From Dietzia timorensis (GTDB taxonomy: Bacteria > Actinomycetota > Actinomycetes > Mycobacteriales > Mycobacteriaceae): a stretch of DNA of 64,000 bases. Below the pieces are notes generated by a model. That model did no database searches, had not been told where the DNA came from, and saw only the letters and a list, made by a program, of their open reading frames with translations. The position numbers and the translations under genes are program-made. Positions 18,882 to 27,485 of the stretch are shown here, one piece after another. Numbering within the stretch: the first letter of the stretch is position 1; each line of letters starts with the position of its first letter. The stretch is from assembly GCF_001659785.1 (NCBI RefSeq), contig NZ_CP015961.1:1178001-1242000 (forward strand), read 5' to 3'.

Positions 18882-18945
18882 CGGCGGCGCCGCTACCTGC
18901 TCGGTCATTCGACCGTTAGGGAGCGGCGCCGCCGTTCTTGTTTCC
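18882..18945 (+). terminator. Terminator hairpin after nrdF
   Basis: Perfect 13-bp arms CGGCGGCGCCGCT (18882-18894) and AGCGGCGCCGCCG (18922-18934), with an inner CGGTC/GACCG dyad in the loop, followed by TTCTTGTTT. The gene from the other side ends at 18962, so it can serve both strands. Confidence 0.85.
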
Positions 18946-18961
18946 TATATAAAAGGACAAA

Positions 18962-20095
18962 CTATCCGTCTGCGGAGTAGCGATTGATATTAGCGGCGAT
19001 GTCCTGGACCGCCGTGCGTGCGGCGACGATCCCGCGGCCCTGCCACACCGAAGGCTCGACGACGAACACTCGACGATTCTTCATAGGAGACAGCTCCTCC
19101 CAACGCTCGGACTCGAAGACCGAGCGCATCTCGGCCTCGCCGTTCGGGCCCGGTGGCTTGATCGCGAAGACCACATCCCCTGACAGCTCGTCGCCGGCAA
19201 TGGGGGAGTAGTCCGGCGGATCCACCGGTTCGCCATCTTCGAGAAGCTGCGCCGGCGGGCGCTGCGCGCCCATCGCGGTGAGGATACGCACGCCGAGGAT
19301 ATCCGGGTCCGCGATTCGCGGCTCTCCGCCGTCAAACTGCACTACCGACACCTGCGTATCCGATGGCGTGGAAGCCTCCGCGGCGCCTTCGTAGAAACCG
19401 ATGAAGTCGGTGAGCAGCGTGTCCATCGCCTTTTCACGGCCCAGCGCGGCCGCCGCCACCCGGGCGGACTCCGACCACGGCACCTCGGCACCCGGATCCT
19501 CGTAGGAGATGATCGGCGCCCCGTCGTCACCCAGAGTCTTCCGTAGTTCGGCCGCGGTAACGCCGGCGTCGGCGCCTACGAGGATGACGTCGGGGTCGAG
19601 ATCCCGTACCTGGGACGAGAACTCGGAAGTCGCCGGATCGGCGATGGGCACTGATGTGAGCCGAGGCGGGAGCACGGCGTTCGCGTCCGCGGGCAAAGGC
19701 GAGGTGGCGACAACCCGGTCTTGGAGCCCAAGCGCGCAGGCCGTGTCCGCGGCGCCGTAACCGAGAGCGAGAATTCGCTCGGGCTCGGTGGGGACGCGCA
19801 CCTTGTCGGCGTCATCGCCGGGCGAGGAGGCGACAGACACCGTCGACCCGGAATCGACGCGCAACGGCTCCTCCGGGCAGGCCTCCTCCGGGTCGCCGGA
19901 GCGGAGGAGCTCCTCCCCGGCGGCGCGCGAAGGCGTCGACTCGGTGATCGGATGTTCCTCCATGTCCATTGGCGAGGGGCCGCAGGCACTCAGCGCGACC
20001 CCGAGGGCCAGGAGGCCGACTGCTGCCGGAGCGGCCTTTCTCGCGCCCTCGAGCGACGGGAGACGGCGGGCTCGGTCAACAGTGAAATTACGCAC
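18962..20095 (-). CDS. FecB/BtuF-type substrate-binding lipoprotein (iron-siderophore uptake)
   Basis: 377 residues. The signal peptide with lipobox LSAC (Cys38) marks it as a lipoprotein anchored on the outer face of the membrane. The periplasmic-binding-protein type III fold follows: RILALGYGAADTACALGLQDRVVATSPL, then DPDVILVGADAGVTAAELRKTLG (about 165-190) and the second lobe with VVFAIKPPG and RRVFVVEPSVW. The family delivers siderophores, haem or cobalamin to ABC importers. No permease or ATPase gene is adjacent, so the partner is elsewhere. I found no convincing DtxR/IdeR box in the 220 bp upstream. Confidence 0.8.
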   Translation of the reverse strand: MRNFTVDRARRLPSLEGARKAAPAAVGLLALGVALSACGPSPMDMEEHPITESTPSRAAGEELLRSGDPEEACPEEPLRVDSGSTVSVASSPGDDADKVRVPTEPERILALGYGAADTACALGLQDRVVATSPLPADANAVLPPRLTSVPIADPATSEFSSQVRDLDPDVILVGADAGVTAAELRKTLGDDGAPIISYEDPGAEVPWSESARVAAAALGREKAMDTLLTDFIGFYEGAAEASTPSDTQVSVVQFDGGEPRIADPDILGVRILTAMGAQRPPAQLLEDGEPVDPPDYSPIAGDELSGDVVFAIKPPGPNGEAEMRSVFESERWEELSPMKNRRVFVVEPSVWQGRGIVAARTAVQDIAANINRYSADG

Positions 20096-20317
20096 CTCAC
20101 CAGGTTAAGAGACGCGGGCGGAAGGTGGCGACACGGACACTCCCAAACGGAGGCCTAAGAAATACACAGAAAGGGGTGGGGTCGATGTCCAATACCGAGT
20201 GGCGGGGTCTAAGATTATTGCCAGCACATCCGTGATGTTCGAAATATGCAGTCAAGATGGACGGCTTCGACGTTTCGGTGAGCATTTGACCAGGGCAAGA
20301 CTTTCAGGAGGAGCCCC

Positions 20318-22015
20318 ATGACCACAGTGGCACCGCGCCCGGTGCACGAGCTGGACCACCCGGCTGGGACGCCGACCGGGACAGGTCGTAAGGGCTCGTT
20401 CATTTGGAAGATGTTGACGACCACAGACCACAAGCAGCTCGGTCTGATGTACATCACCGCATGTTTCGTCTTCTTCTTCATCGGCGGCCTCATGGCGCTG
20501 CTGATCCGTGCCGAGCTCGCACTGCCCGGCATGCAGTTCCTGTCGAACGAGCAGTTCAACCAGCTGTTCACCATGCACGGGACGATCATGCTGCTGTTCT
20601 ACGGCACCCCGATCGTCGTCGGCTTCGCGAACTACATCATGCCGCTGCAGATCGGTGCTCCCGACGTAGCGTTCCCGCGCCTCAACGCGTTCGGCTTCTG
20701 GCTGTTCGTGTTCGGCGCCTCACTGACCCTGGTCGGCTTCCTGACCCCGGGCGGTGCCGCCGCGTTCGGCTGGACGATGTACATGCCGCTCGGCGATGCC
20801 GTCCATTCGCCGCAGGTGGGCGCTGACCTGTGGATCCTCGGTGTCGGCGTGTCCGGCCTCGGCACGATTCTCGGTGGCGTCAACTTCGTCACCACCATCG
20901 TGTGCATGCGCGCCCCGGGCATGACCTTCTTCCGCATGCCGATCTTCACGTGGAACGTGCTCGTCGCGTCCGTGCTGATCCTCTTCATCTTCCCGATCCT
21001 CACCGCGGCCGCGCTCGGCGTGTACTACGACCGCCAGTTCGGCGGGCACCTGTTCGACGCGCAGAACGGTGGCGCCATCATGTGGCAGCACCTGTTCTGG
21101 TTCTTCGGGCACCCCGAGGTCTACATTCTCGCCCTGCCGTTCTTCGGAATCGTCTCCGAGATCTTCCCGGTATTCTCGCGCAAGCCGATGTTCGGCTACG
21201 CGGGCCTGATCTTCGCGACGCTCTCCATCGCAGCCCTGTCTATGGCCGTGTGGGCGCACCACATGTTCGTGACCGGAGCCGTGCTGCTGCCGTTCTTCTC
21301 GTTCATGACGTTCCTCATCGCCGTCCCGACGGGCGTGAAGTTCTTCAACTGGATCCTCACGATGTGGAAGGGCAAGATCACCTTCGAGGCTCCGATGATC
21401 TTCGCCTGCGGCTTCATCACCTCGTTCCTCTTCGGTGGACTCACCGGTGTCATGATGGCGTCCGCGCCGATCGACTTCCACATCTCGGACTCGTACTTCA
21501 TCGTCGCGCACTTCCACTACGTGCTCTTCGGCACGATCGTGTTCGCGACGATGGCCGGCGTGTACTTCTGGTTCCCGAAGATGACGGGCCGCATGTACTC
21601 CGAGACCCTGGCCAAGTGGCACTTCTGGCTGATGTTCATCGGTTTCCACGGCACCTTCCTCGTGCAGCACTGGCTCGGTAACCAGGGCATGGCCCGCCGC
21701 TACGCGGACTACCTGGCCACCGATAACTTCACGGTGCTCAACATGATCTCCACGATCGGCGCCTTCATCCTGGGTATCTCGTTCCTGCCGTTCATCTGGA
21801 ACATCATCCACAGCTGGCGCTACGGCGAGATCGTCACCACCGACGATCCGTGGGGTGCGGGTAACTCGCTCGAGTGGGCCACGAGCTGCCCGCCGCCGCG
21901 CCACAACTTCGTCAAGCTGCCGCGCATCCGCTCGGAGCGCCCGGCGTTCGAACTGCACTACCCGCACATGATCGAGCGCAACCGCGCCGAAGCTCACGTG
22001 GGGGGCAGGCACTAG
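20318..22015 (+). CDS. ctaD: Cytochrome c oxidase subunit I (aa3 type)
   Basis: 565 residues, ATG with AGGAGGAG 6-13 nt upstream. Twelve membrane helices. It reduces O2 at the haem a3-CuB centre and pumps protons, in the bc1-aa3 supercomplex typical of actinobacteria. Landmarks: low-spin haem His in [10 protein letters not shown]; CuB His and the cross-linked Tyr in [15 protein letters not shown]; CuB HH in WAHHMFVTG; haem ligands in [12 protein letters not shown]. The other subunits (ctaC, ctaE, ctaF) are not in the window, as usual for corynebacteria. Confidence 0.96.
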   Translation: MTTVAPRPVHELDHPAGTPTGTGRKGSFIWKMLTTTDHKQLGLMYITACFVFFFIGGLMALLIRAELALPGMQFLSNEQFNQLFTMHGTIMLLFYGTPIVVGFANYIMPLQIGAPDVAFPRLNAFGFWLFVFGASLTLVGFLTPGGAAAFGWTMYMPLGDAVHSPQVGADLWILGVGVSGLGTILGGVNFVTTIVCMRAPGMTFFRMPIFTWNVLVASVLILFIFPILTAAALGVYYDRQFGGHLFDAQNGGAIMWQHLFWFFGHPEVYILALPFFGIVSEIFPVFSRKPMFGYAGLIFATLSIAALSMAVWAHHMFVTGAVLLPFFSFMTFLIAVPTGVKFFNWILTMWKGKITFEAPMIFACGFITSFLFGGLTGVMMASAPIDFHISDSYFIVAHFHYVLFGTIVFATMAGVYFWFPKMTGRMYSETLAKWHFWLMFIGFHGTFLVQHWLGNQGMARRYADYLATDNFTVLNMISTIGAFILGISFLPFIWNIIHSWRYGEIVTTDDPWGAGNSLEWATSCPPPRHNFVKLPRIRSERPAFELHYPHMIERNRAEAHVGGRH

Positions 22016-22048
22016 CTCGCCGCACCTTCGTGAACAGAATGTGACGAC

Positions 22049-22092
22049 AAGTGGCGCATGTCCCGGAATTGGGGCATGCGCCACTTTCGTTT
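22049..22092 (+). terminator. Terminator after ctaD
   Basis: Arms 22049-22064 and 22071-22086 pair at 15 of 16 positions (AAGTGGCGCATG core) around the loop GGAATT, followed by TCGTTT. Confidence 0.87.
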
Positions 22093-22208
22093 CACGGCCT
22101 CATCGGCGAAATCCGACGGCGGCTAGGCTGGTAGGGGTCGCGCGGGCTCGACCGGGTGCGCCCCGAACTTTCAGACACACATATCCACCCTCCCGAAAGG
22201 TAGGTGCC

Positions 22209-23432
22209 GTGAGCACCACGAAATCGACGCTGCTGATCACGATTTCCGGCCCCGACCATCCTGGCGTCACCTCATCGGTGGTGTCCGTCCTGTCCTCGCA
22301 CGGAGCCGATCTCCTCGATGTCGAGCAGGTCGTGGTCAACGGGCATCTCACCCTCGGGCTATTCGTCGACGCGAACGGCGAGGCGGACGAGATGAGGCGC
22401 GAGGTCGCAGAAGTGGCCGAGGATCTCGGGGAGGAAGCGTCGATCCATCTCGATTCCCCGGATCCCCACACCGGGCCCAGCACGCACGTCGTCACGCTTC
22501 TCGGTCAGCCGGTGTCCGCCGTCGCACTCGGCGGGGTGGCGTCGGCGCTCGCCGCAATCGATGTGAATATCGACGCTATCAAGCGGATCGCCGACTACCC
22601 GGTTACGGGCCTCGAGCTCGAGGTGTCGACCTCGGACCGAAGCCGGTCGAGTGACGAGCAACTGCGCATGGCGCTGGCTCCGCTGTCGGACCGTCTGGGC
22701 GTCGACCTGTCGGTGGAGCGGGCAGGGCTCGCGCGCCGCGCCAAGCGATTGGTGATGTTCGACGTCGACTCGACGCTCGTGCAGGGCGAGGTGATCGAGA
22801 TGCTCGCTGCGAGGGCAGGCCGGGAGGCCGAGGTCGCCGCCGTCACCGAGCGAGCGATGCGCGGGGAACTCGACTTTGCCGAGTCTCTCCACGAGCGAGT
22901 TCGGGCGCTCCAGGGCCTGCCTGCCACCGTCATCGACGACGTGGCCGCGGAGATCACCCTGACGCCCGGTGCGCGCACGACCATCAGGACCCTCAAGCGC
23001 CTCGGCATTCGATGCGGGGTGGTTTCCGGCGGGTTCACCCAGGTTATCGAGTCTCTGGCCGCCGATCTCGGTCTCGACTTCTACAAGGCGAACACCCTGG
23101 AGATCGAGGACGGCGTGCTGACCGGTCGCGTGGTCGGCGAGGTCGTCGACCGCCAGGCCAAAGCCGAATACCTGCGCCGCTGCGCGGACCACCTCGGGAT
23201 TTCTCTCACCCAGACCGTGGCAGTGGGCGACGGGGCGAACGATATCGACATGCTCTCGGCCGCCGGCCTCGGCATCGCGTTCTGTGCGAAGCCGGCTCTG
23301 CGCGAGGTCGCAGACGCCTCGCTGTCCAAGCCGTTCCTCGACGCGGCACTTTTCCTCATGGGGATCACGCGCGACGAAATCGAGGCTGCCGATCGCGCGG
23401 CGAATACGTTCCGGCGTGTGCCTCTTGAGTGA
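22209..23432 (+). CDS. serB: Phosphoserine phosphatase with N-terminal ACT domains
   Basis: 407 residues from the GTG at 22209, with GAAAGGTAGG upstream; the frame is open 168 bp further but without conserved sequence. Two ACT-type regulatory domains occupy about 1-180 (LLITISGPDHPGVTSSVVSVL). The HAD phosphatase has motif I MFDVDSTLVQGE (nucleophile Asp), motif II in GVVSGGF, motif III Lys and motif IV GDGANDIDML. It catalyses the last step of serine synthesis. The ACT domains suggest feedback by serine. The downstream gene begins at or just after its stop, so the two are probably co-transcribed. Confidence 0.94.
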   Translation: MSTTKSTLLITISGPDHPGVTSSVVSVLSSHGADLLDVEQVVVNGHLTLGLFVDANGEADEMRREVAEVAEDLGEEASIHLDSPDPHTGPSTHVVTLLGQPVSAVALGGVASALAAIDVNIDAIKRIADYPVTGLELEVSTSDRSRSSDEQLRMALAPLSDRLGVDLSVERAGLARRAKRLVMFDVDSTLVQGEVIEMLAARAGREAEVAAVTERAMRGELDFAESLHERVRALQGLPATVIDDVAAEITLTPGARTTIRTLKRLGIRCGVVSGGFTQVIESLAADLGLDFYKANTLEIEDGVLTGRVVGEVVDRQAKAEYLRRCADHLGISLTQTVAVGDGANDIDMLSAAGLGIAFCAKPALREVADASLSKPFLDAALFLMGITRDEIEAADRAANTFRRVPLE

Positions 23433-23460
23433 GGACGCAGGGGCCGGGGCGACCGGCCCG

Positions 23461-24240
23461 ATGCAGTGGCTGCCTGCGCGAGGGGAACAACGCGGGTGGT
23501 GCCTGGCTAAATTGCGCGAGGTCGCAGGCGGGCCGCCACGGTTCGCGCCGCCCGAGCGTCCCCGCGCAATGCAGATCGCGCTCGAACTGCCCAAGGTTTT
23601 CGACGACCGCCCCGGCCGCTCGCTGATCCTCGCGGCCGCCGCCCGCGCGGTGGCCCGCTTCTGCCTCGACGCTCGGGTCGCACCCGGCGGGGAGTGGAAC
23701 GAGGCGTACACGGCGTGGGTCGGCTCTCAAATGCGCAAGGTAGCCCGCCGCGCCCGCGGTAGCCACTGGACCGCGACCGAAACCCTTGCCGGCGTCGAGG
23801 CGCGGGAGGGCGAGGCTGCGGCACGCGTGTTCGTCCCCGGTCCCCTCGACGCCGTGGATCCGCTGATCCAGCGGCTCCAGGTCGGCGGCACCGATGCGCC
23901 GACGGATACCCCGCAGGGCCGGGCGGATGTACCGTCCGCCGTCATACTGCTGGTTGACGGCGAGCTGGAGATGAGCGCGGGCAAGGCCGCTGCGCAAGCG
24001 GGGCATGCGATCATGCTCCTGCTCGCCGCGCTCGACGAGGAGCGCGTGTCCCGGTGGATAGACGACGGGATGCCGATCGATGCACGCCGCGCAGATCGCG
24101 AGGATTGGGCCGGGGCGAAGGCCGCCGTCGACGCGGGGAGGCCGGGGTACGCGGGCGTTCGCGACGCCGGGTATACGGAGGTCGCGCCCGGGTCGCTCAC
24201 CGTGATCGGTGTGGATCCGGAGACCGCGAAAGGCGTCTAG
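23461..24240 (+). CDS. Protein with C-terminal PTH2-like (peptidyl-tRNA hydrolase II fold) domain
   Basis: About 259 residues from the ATG at 23461; a TTG at 23425 overlapping the serB stop is an alternative start. The N-terminal half (MQWLPARGEQRGWCLAKLREVAGGPP; FAPPERPRAMQIALELPKVF) is an actinobacterial domain without known function. The C-terminal half carries the PTH2 signature AVILLVDGELEMSAGKAAAQAGHAIM, and ends with PGSLTVIGVDPETAKGV. PTH2 enzymes release peptides from peptidyl-tRNA; here the domain sits behind a family-specific N-terminus, so the activity is not assured. Directly downstream of serB, as in C. glutamicum. Confidence 0.78.
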   Translation: MQWLPARGEQRGWCLAKLREVAGGPPRFAPPERPRAMQIALELPKVFDDRPGRSLILAAAARAVARFCLDARVAPGGEWNEAYTAWVGSQMRKVARRARGSHWTATETLAGVEAREGEAAARVFVPGPLDAVDPLIQRLQVGGTDAPTDTPQGRADVPSAVILLVDGELEMSAGKAAAQAGHAIMLLLAALDEERVSRWIDDGMPIDARRADREDWAGAKAAVDAGRPGYAGVRDAGYTEVAPGSLTVIGVDPETAKGV

Positions 24241-24401
24241 AAAAAGATTCGGGTTTATTTCCACTTACCGAATCCGTGGGCGTAAAGTGCTCCAGGTAAC
24301 AATTCCCGACCCTCTCAACGGACGACCTTCCTCCCGGTTGCGCCTTCGCCGCGGACCCTTTCGTCCAGAGATGGACCCAAAAGAAGAAAGGGGAGCCGCG
24401 C

Positions 24402-25781
24402 ATGGCCGAGGTCTCTACGGACGTAGCATCCATCTCCGGCGCCGATTCCGGACCGGATTCGATCCCGCCGAAGGTTCAGCGTCGTCGAGTTGTCGTCGCG
24501 TCGACGATCGGCACCACGATCGAGTTCTACGACTTCTACGCGTACGCCACCGCGACCGTCGCGGTGTTCCCGTACCTGTTCTTCCCCAAGGGCGAAAGCG
24601 ATACCGTCGCGCTTCTCAGCTCGTTCGCGACGTTCGGGCTCGCATTCGTCGCGCGCCCTCTCGGCTCGATCATCTTCGGGCACTTCGGCGACCGCATCGG
24701 CCGCAAGGCCACGCTCGTCGGCTCCCTTCTCACCATGGGTATCGCCACGTTCCTCATCGGCCTGTTGCCGACGTACGCGCAGATCGGCGTCGCCGCGCCC
24801 GCTCTGCTCGCGATCTTCCGCTTCTGCCAGGGGCTCGGCCTCGGTGGCGAATGGTCCGGCGCCGCGCTGCTCGCGACCGAGAACGCCCAGCCGGGCAAAC
24901 GTGCGTGGGCGGCGATGTGGCCGCAGCTCGGTGCTCCCTTCGGGTTCATCCTCGCCAACGGGCTGTTCCTGGTCCTCGTGCTCCTGACCGGCCACGACAT
25001 CACCGAATCCGAGGGCAGCTTCATCGACTGGGCGTGGCGTGTGCCGTTCCTGCTTTCGATCGTCATGCTCGCCATCGGTCTCTACGTCCGTTTCAAGCTC
25101 AACGAGACGCCCGTGTTCCAGAAGGCTCTCAATGAGGGCAAGAAGGTGCGCGTCCCGCTCGGCGAGGTGTTCACGAGCGCCTGGCGCACGCTGATCCTCG
25201 GCACATTCGTCATGCTCGCGACCTACGGCTTGTTCTACCTCGTCACCGCGTGGGTGTTGTCCTATGGCATTGCGAAGCCGGAGAACGGCGGACTGGGAAT
25301 CCCGTACCTCGACTTCCTCATCCTCCAGGTCATCACCATCTGGTTCTTCGTCGCGGGCGTGCCGCTGTCGGGCTGGATCGCGGACAAGGTCGGCCGCCGC
25401 CCCATGCTCATCGCGGCGACCGTGCTCATCATCGTCTACGGGCTGAGCTTCGAGTTCTTCCTCGGCGAAGGCACCACCGAATTGCAAGTCGGCATCTTCC
25501 TCGGCATCGGCATGTTCTTCATGGGGCTCACCTTCGGACCGATGTCGGCGGTCCTGCCGGAGATGTTCGCCACCAACGTGCGCTACACGGGTTCGGGCAT
25601 TTCCTACAACGTCGCCTCGATCCTTGGCGCAGCGATCACCCCGTTCGTTGCGACGTGGCTTGTGTCGGAATTTCATTCGCCCACACCGGTCGGGTTCTAC
25701 CTGGCGTTCCTCGGCGCGCTCACGTTGATCTCGCTCATCATCATGCGCGAGACCCGCGACCGGGAGATGACCGAAATCTAG
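24402..25781 (+). CDS. MHS-family (metabolite:H+ symporter) MFS transporter
   Basis: 459 residues with 12 predicted membrane helices, ATG preceded by AAGAAAGGGGAG. Family markers: VASTIGTTIEFYDFYAYATA in TM1, the loop GHFGDRIGRKATLV, FRFCQGLGLGGEWSGAALLATE, RFKLNETPVF after TM6, and GWIADKVGRRPML in the second half. Relatives (ShiA, ProP, KgtP) move shikimate, betaine or ketoglutarate with protons; the substrate here is open. Single-gene unit with about 160 bp upstream. Confidence 0.88.
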   Translation: MAEVSTDVASISGADSGPDSIPPKVQRRRVVVASTIGTTIEFYDFYAYATATVAVFPYLFFPKGESDTVALLSSFATFGLAFVARPLGSIIFGHFGDRIGRKATLVGSLLTMGIATFLIGLLPTYAQIGVAAPALLAIFRFCQGLGLGGEWSGAALLATENAQPGKRAWAAMWPQLGAPFGFILANGLFLVLVLLTGHDITESEGSFIDWAWRVPFLLSIVMLAIGLYVRFKLNETPVFQKALNEGKKVRVPLGEVFTSAWRTLILGTFVMLATYGLFYLVTAWVLSYGIAKPENGGLGIPYLDFLILQVITIWFFVAGVPLSGWIADKVGRRPMLIAATVLIIVYGLSFEFFLGEGTTELQVGIFLGIGMFFMGLTFGPMSAVLPEMFATNVRYTGSGISYNVASILGAAITPFVATWLVSEFHSPTPVGFYLAFLGALTLISLIIMRETRDREMTEI

Positions 25782-25821
25782 CAGCCGCAGCGCTCGCCAC
25801 CGGGGACGGATTCTTTCCCGC

Positions 25822-26499
25822 CTACGAGGACACTCGGGCGAGGAGGAATCCGTCCCATCCTTTTGTCCCGACCGTCTGGATACCGGTCGCCTCGAGGCGC
25901 GGATGCTCGGCGATGAGGTCCACCGCCGCTCGCGCGCCCACGGCCTTCTCGTCGGCAGGATCGGGGTCGATCACGGCGCCGTCGCGCACGATATTGTCCA
26001 CGACGATGAGCGTGCCGGGATGCGCGAGTTCGATCGCAGCCTCGACGTAGATCGGGTTGTTCGGCTTGTCGGCGTCGATGAACACGAGGTCGAATGGCTC
26101 TGCGCCCGAGTCGATGAGCGCGCGGGCATTGTCCGCGGCGACGCCCTCGACGAGCTCGATCTGCCCGGCAACCCCCACGGCCTCGAAGTTCTCCCGCGCC
26201 ACCTTTGCGTGGACCTCGTCGATCTCGAACGTCGTGATATCGGCTTCTTCGCCAATCGCGCGCGCCATGGTGATAGCGGAGTACCCGAACAGCGTGCCGA
26301 ACTCGAGAATCCGTTTCGCCCCGGTCATCTGGCACAGCAGCGCCAGGAGCTGAGCCTGCGACACGGATACCTCGATGTCGGGGAGCCCTGCCGCGCGGGC
26401 GCGTTCCCGCGCCATCAGCACGGCATCGTCGTCGGGGCACAGCCGACCGGACAAGAACGCGTCTACCGCTCGCCAGCTCGTTTCGCTCATGGCGCTCAT
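25822..26499 (-). CDS. Class I O-methyltransferase (family 3, COMT/CCoAOMT-like)
   Basis: 225 residues. Motifs: SQAQLLALLCQMTGAKRILEFGTLFGYSAITMARAI (SAM loop), FEIDEVHAKVARENFEAVGV, DLVFIDADKPN (metal-binding Asp), and IVVDNIVRDGAV (Asp-Asn). This is the bacterial catechol O-methyltransferase-like family, Mg-dependent. M. tuberculosis Rv0187 and Rv1220c are relatives. Physiological substrate unknown. Converges with the MHS transporter gene across a 40-bp gap. Confidence 0.88.
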   Translation of the reverse strand: MSAMSETSWRAVDAFLSGRLCPDDDAVLMARERARAAGLPDIEVSVSQAQLLALLCQMTGAKRILEFGTLFGYSAITMARAIGEEADITTFEIDEVHAKVARENFEAVGVAGQIELVEGVAADNARALIDSGAEPFDLVFIDADKPNNPIYVEAAIELAHPGTLIVVDNIVRDGAVIDPDPADEKAVGARAAVDLIAEHPRLEATGIQTVGTKGWDGFLLARVSS

Positions 26500-26572
26500 T
26501 CAAGCAGACCCATGACGTCGGAGGAAGGGATTCGCCGGCCCAAAGTCTTTCTGCCACACCGCAGAACGAGGC

Positions 26573-27052
26573 TCACACCAGGACGGCCACCATTTCGACC
26601 ACAACCGCCGCGGCGAGTGCGAGCGAACGCAGCCGATGGAGGCGATCCCACCGGGCGATATCGCCGCGCATGCGGCGGGCCTCGGCCGCATCGGCGGCCG
26701 CGCCGGCTTCGCGAGCGCCGCGCGCGATGGCCGAGTTGATCGGCACGAGCACGAGAATCGTGGCGGCAATGATGAGTGCGAGGCCCGCCGTCATAAGTGA
26801 CCACATCCACGTGGCAGCGGGGGAGACGGCTCCCCACGCGGCGAGGAGCGCGGTGAGTGCGGCGAGCGCGTACCAGGCCGGCATGGCCGCGCCAAGCCGT
26901 GCGGCGCTGAGGGCGCGCGCCGCCATCGCTGCGGGTTCGGGCAGGCGAGCGGCGACCGGATGGAAGAACGCGGCGACACAGAACTCGACACCAGTGAGCG
27001 AGGACAACACGGACAGGGCGATGACAGCGGAGGCGAGTTCGAAAGAGGGCAT
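26573..27052 (-). CDS. DUF1772-like four-helix membrane protein
   Basis: 159 residues with four hydrophobic segments (about 5-30, 52-75, 82-105, 138-158) and a polar loop rich in Ala/Glu/Arg. The pattern (first helix with SSLTGVEFCVAAFFHPVAARLP, NSAIARG before the loop, WDRLHRLRSLA before the last helix) fits the DUF1772/anthrone-oxygenase-like family. Divergent from the HxlR regulator across 67 bp containing a dyad, so it is probably a target of that regulator (inference). Confidence 0.78.
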   Translation of the reverse strand: MPSFELASAVIALSVLSSLTGVEFCVAAFFHPVAARLPEPAAMAARALSAARLGAAMPAWYALAALTALLAAWGAVSPAATWMWSLMTAGLALIIAATILVLVPINSAIARGAREAGAAADAAEARRMRGDIARWDRLHRLRSLALAAAVVVEMVAVLV

Positions 27053-27087
27053 GCCCCATTCAACGATGCGCGCGGCGCGTCCGAACA

Positions 27088-27112
27088 GTACTTATTCGTA
27101 AGTCAGTACCCT
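27088..27112. promoter_or_regulatory. Dyad and -10 element between DUF1772 and HxlR genes
   Basis: ACTTA (27090-27094) and TAAGT (27099-27103) form an inverted repeat with spacer TTCG, nested within outer GTAC sequences. HxlR-type regulators bind short dyads of this kind. TACCCT (27107-27112) lies 7 nt before the GTG of the regulator, so the dyad would overlap its promoter: candidate autoregulatory operator that could also control the divergent gene. Confidence 0.55.
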
Positions 27113-27119
27113 CGGCGAC

Positions 27120-27476
27120 GTGTTCGAACACAGCAGTAGCGACCAGGAAATGCGGGGACTCGCGGAGCCGCAGTGCCCGGTGGATACGGCGATGGGGGTT
27201 CTCTCCGGGCGCTGGAAGGGGTCGATCCTATGGCGGCTCCACGAGAATGGTGCGATGCGACCGGGGGAGCTGCGCCGGGAGATTTCCGGGGTGAGCGAGG
27301 CGGTACTCCTGCGCCAACTCGCCGAGCTCGTGGACGACGGTCTCGTCGTCCGCACCGACCATGGCACGTGGCCGCTCCATGTGTCCTACGAGATCAGCGA
27401 GTATGGGGCGACCGCCGGCCCGCTCGTGGAGCAGCTGTGCGCGTGGGGGAGAGCGCACCAGGCTCGCATCGGGTAG
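27120..27476 (+). CDS. HxlR-family transcriptional regulator
   Basis: 118 residues, GTG start; the transcript is probably leaderless. The family signature is clear: CPVDTAMGVLSGRWKGSILWRL, then the recognition region MRPGELRREISGVSEAVLLRQLAELVDDGLV and the wing HVSYEISEYG, and the LVEQLCAWG tail. HxlR proteins sense aldehydes, quinones or redox state, often through a cysteine near the N-terminus (Cys19 here). The neighbouring DUF1772 gene is the likely target. Its end is 9 bp from the convergent dinG stop. Confidence 0.9.
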   Translation: MFEHSSSDQEMRGLAEPQCPVDTAMGVLSGRWKGSILWRLHENGAMRPGELRREISGVSEAVLLRQLAELVDDGLVVRTDHGTWPLHVSYEISEYGATAGPLVEQLCAWGRAHQARIG

Positions 27477-27485
27477 CCGCGGAAG

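Noticed and set aside
20069-20120. DtxR/IdeR box upstream of the FecB-like gene
   Set aside because: ACCT-GGTG-AGGT has the halves in the wrong order for an iron box.
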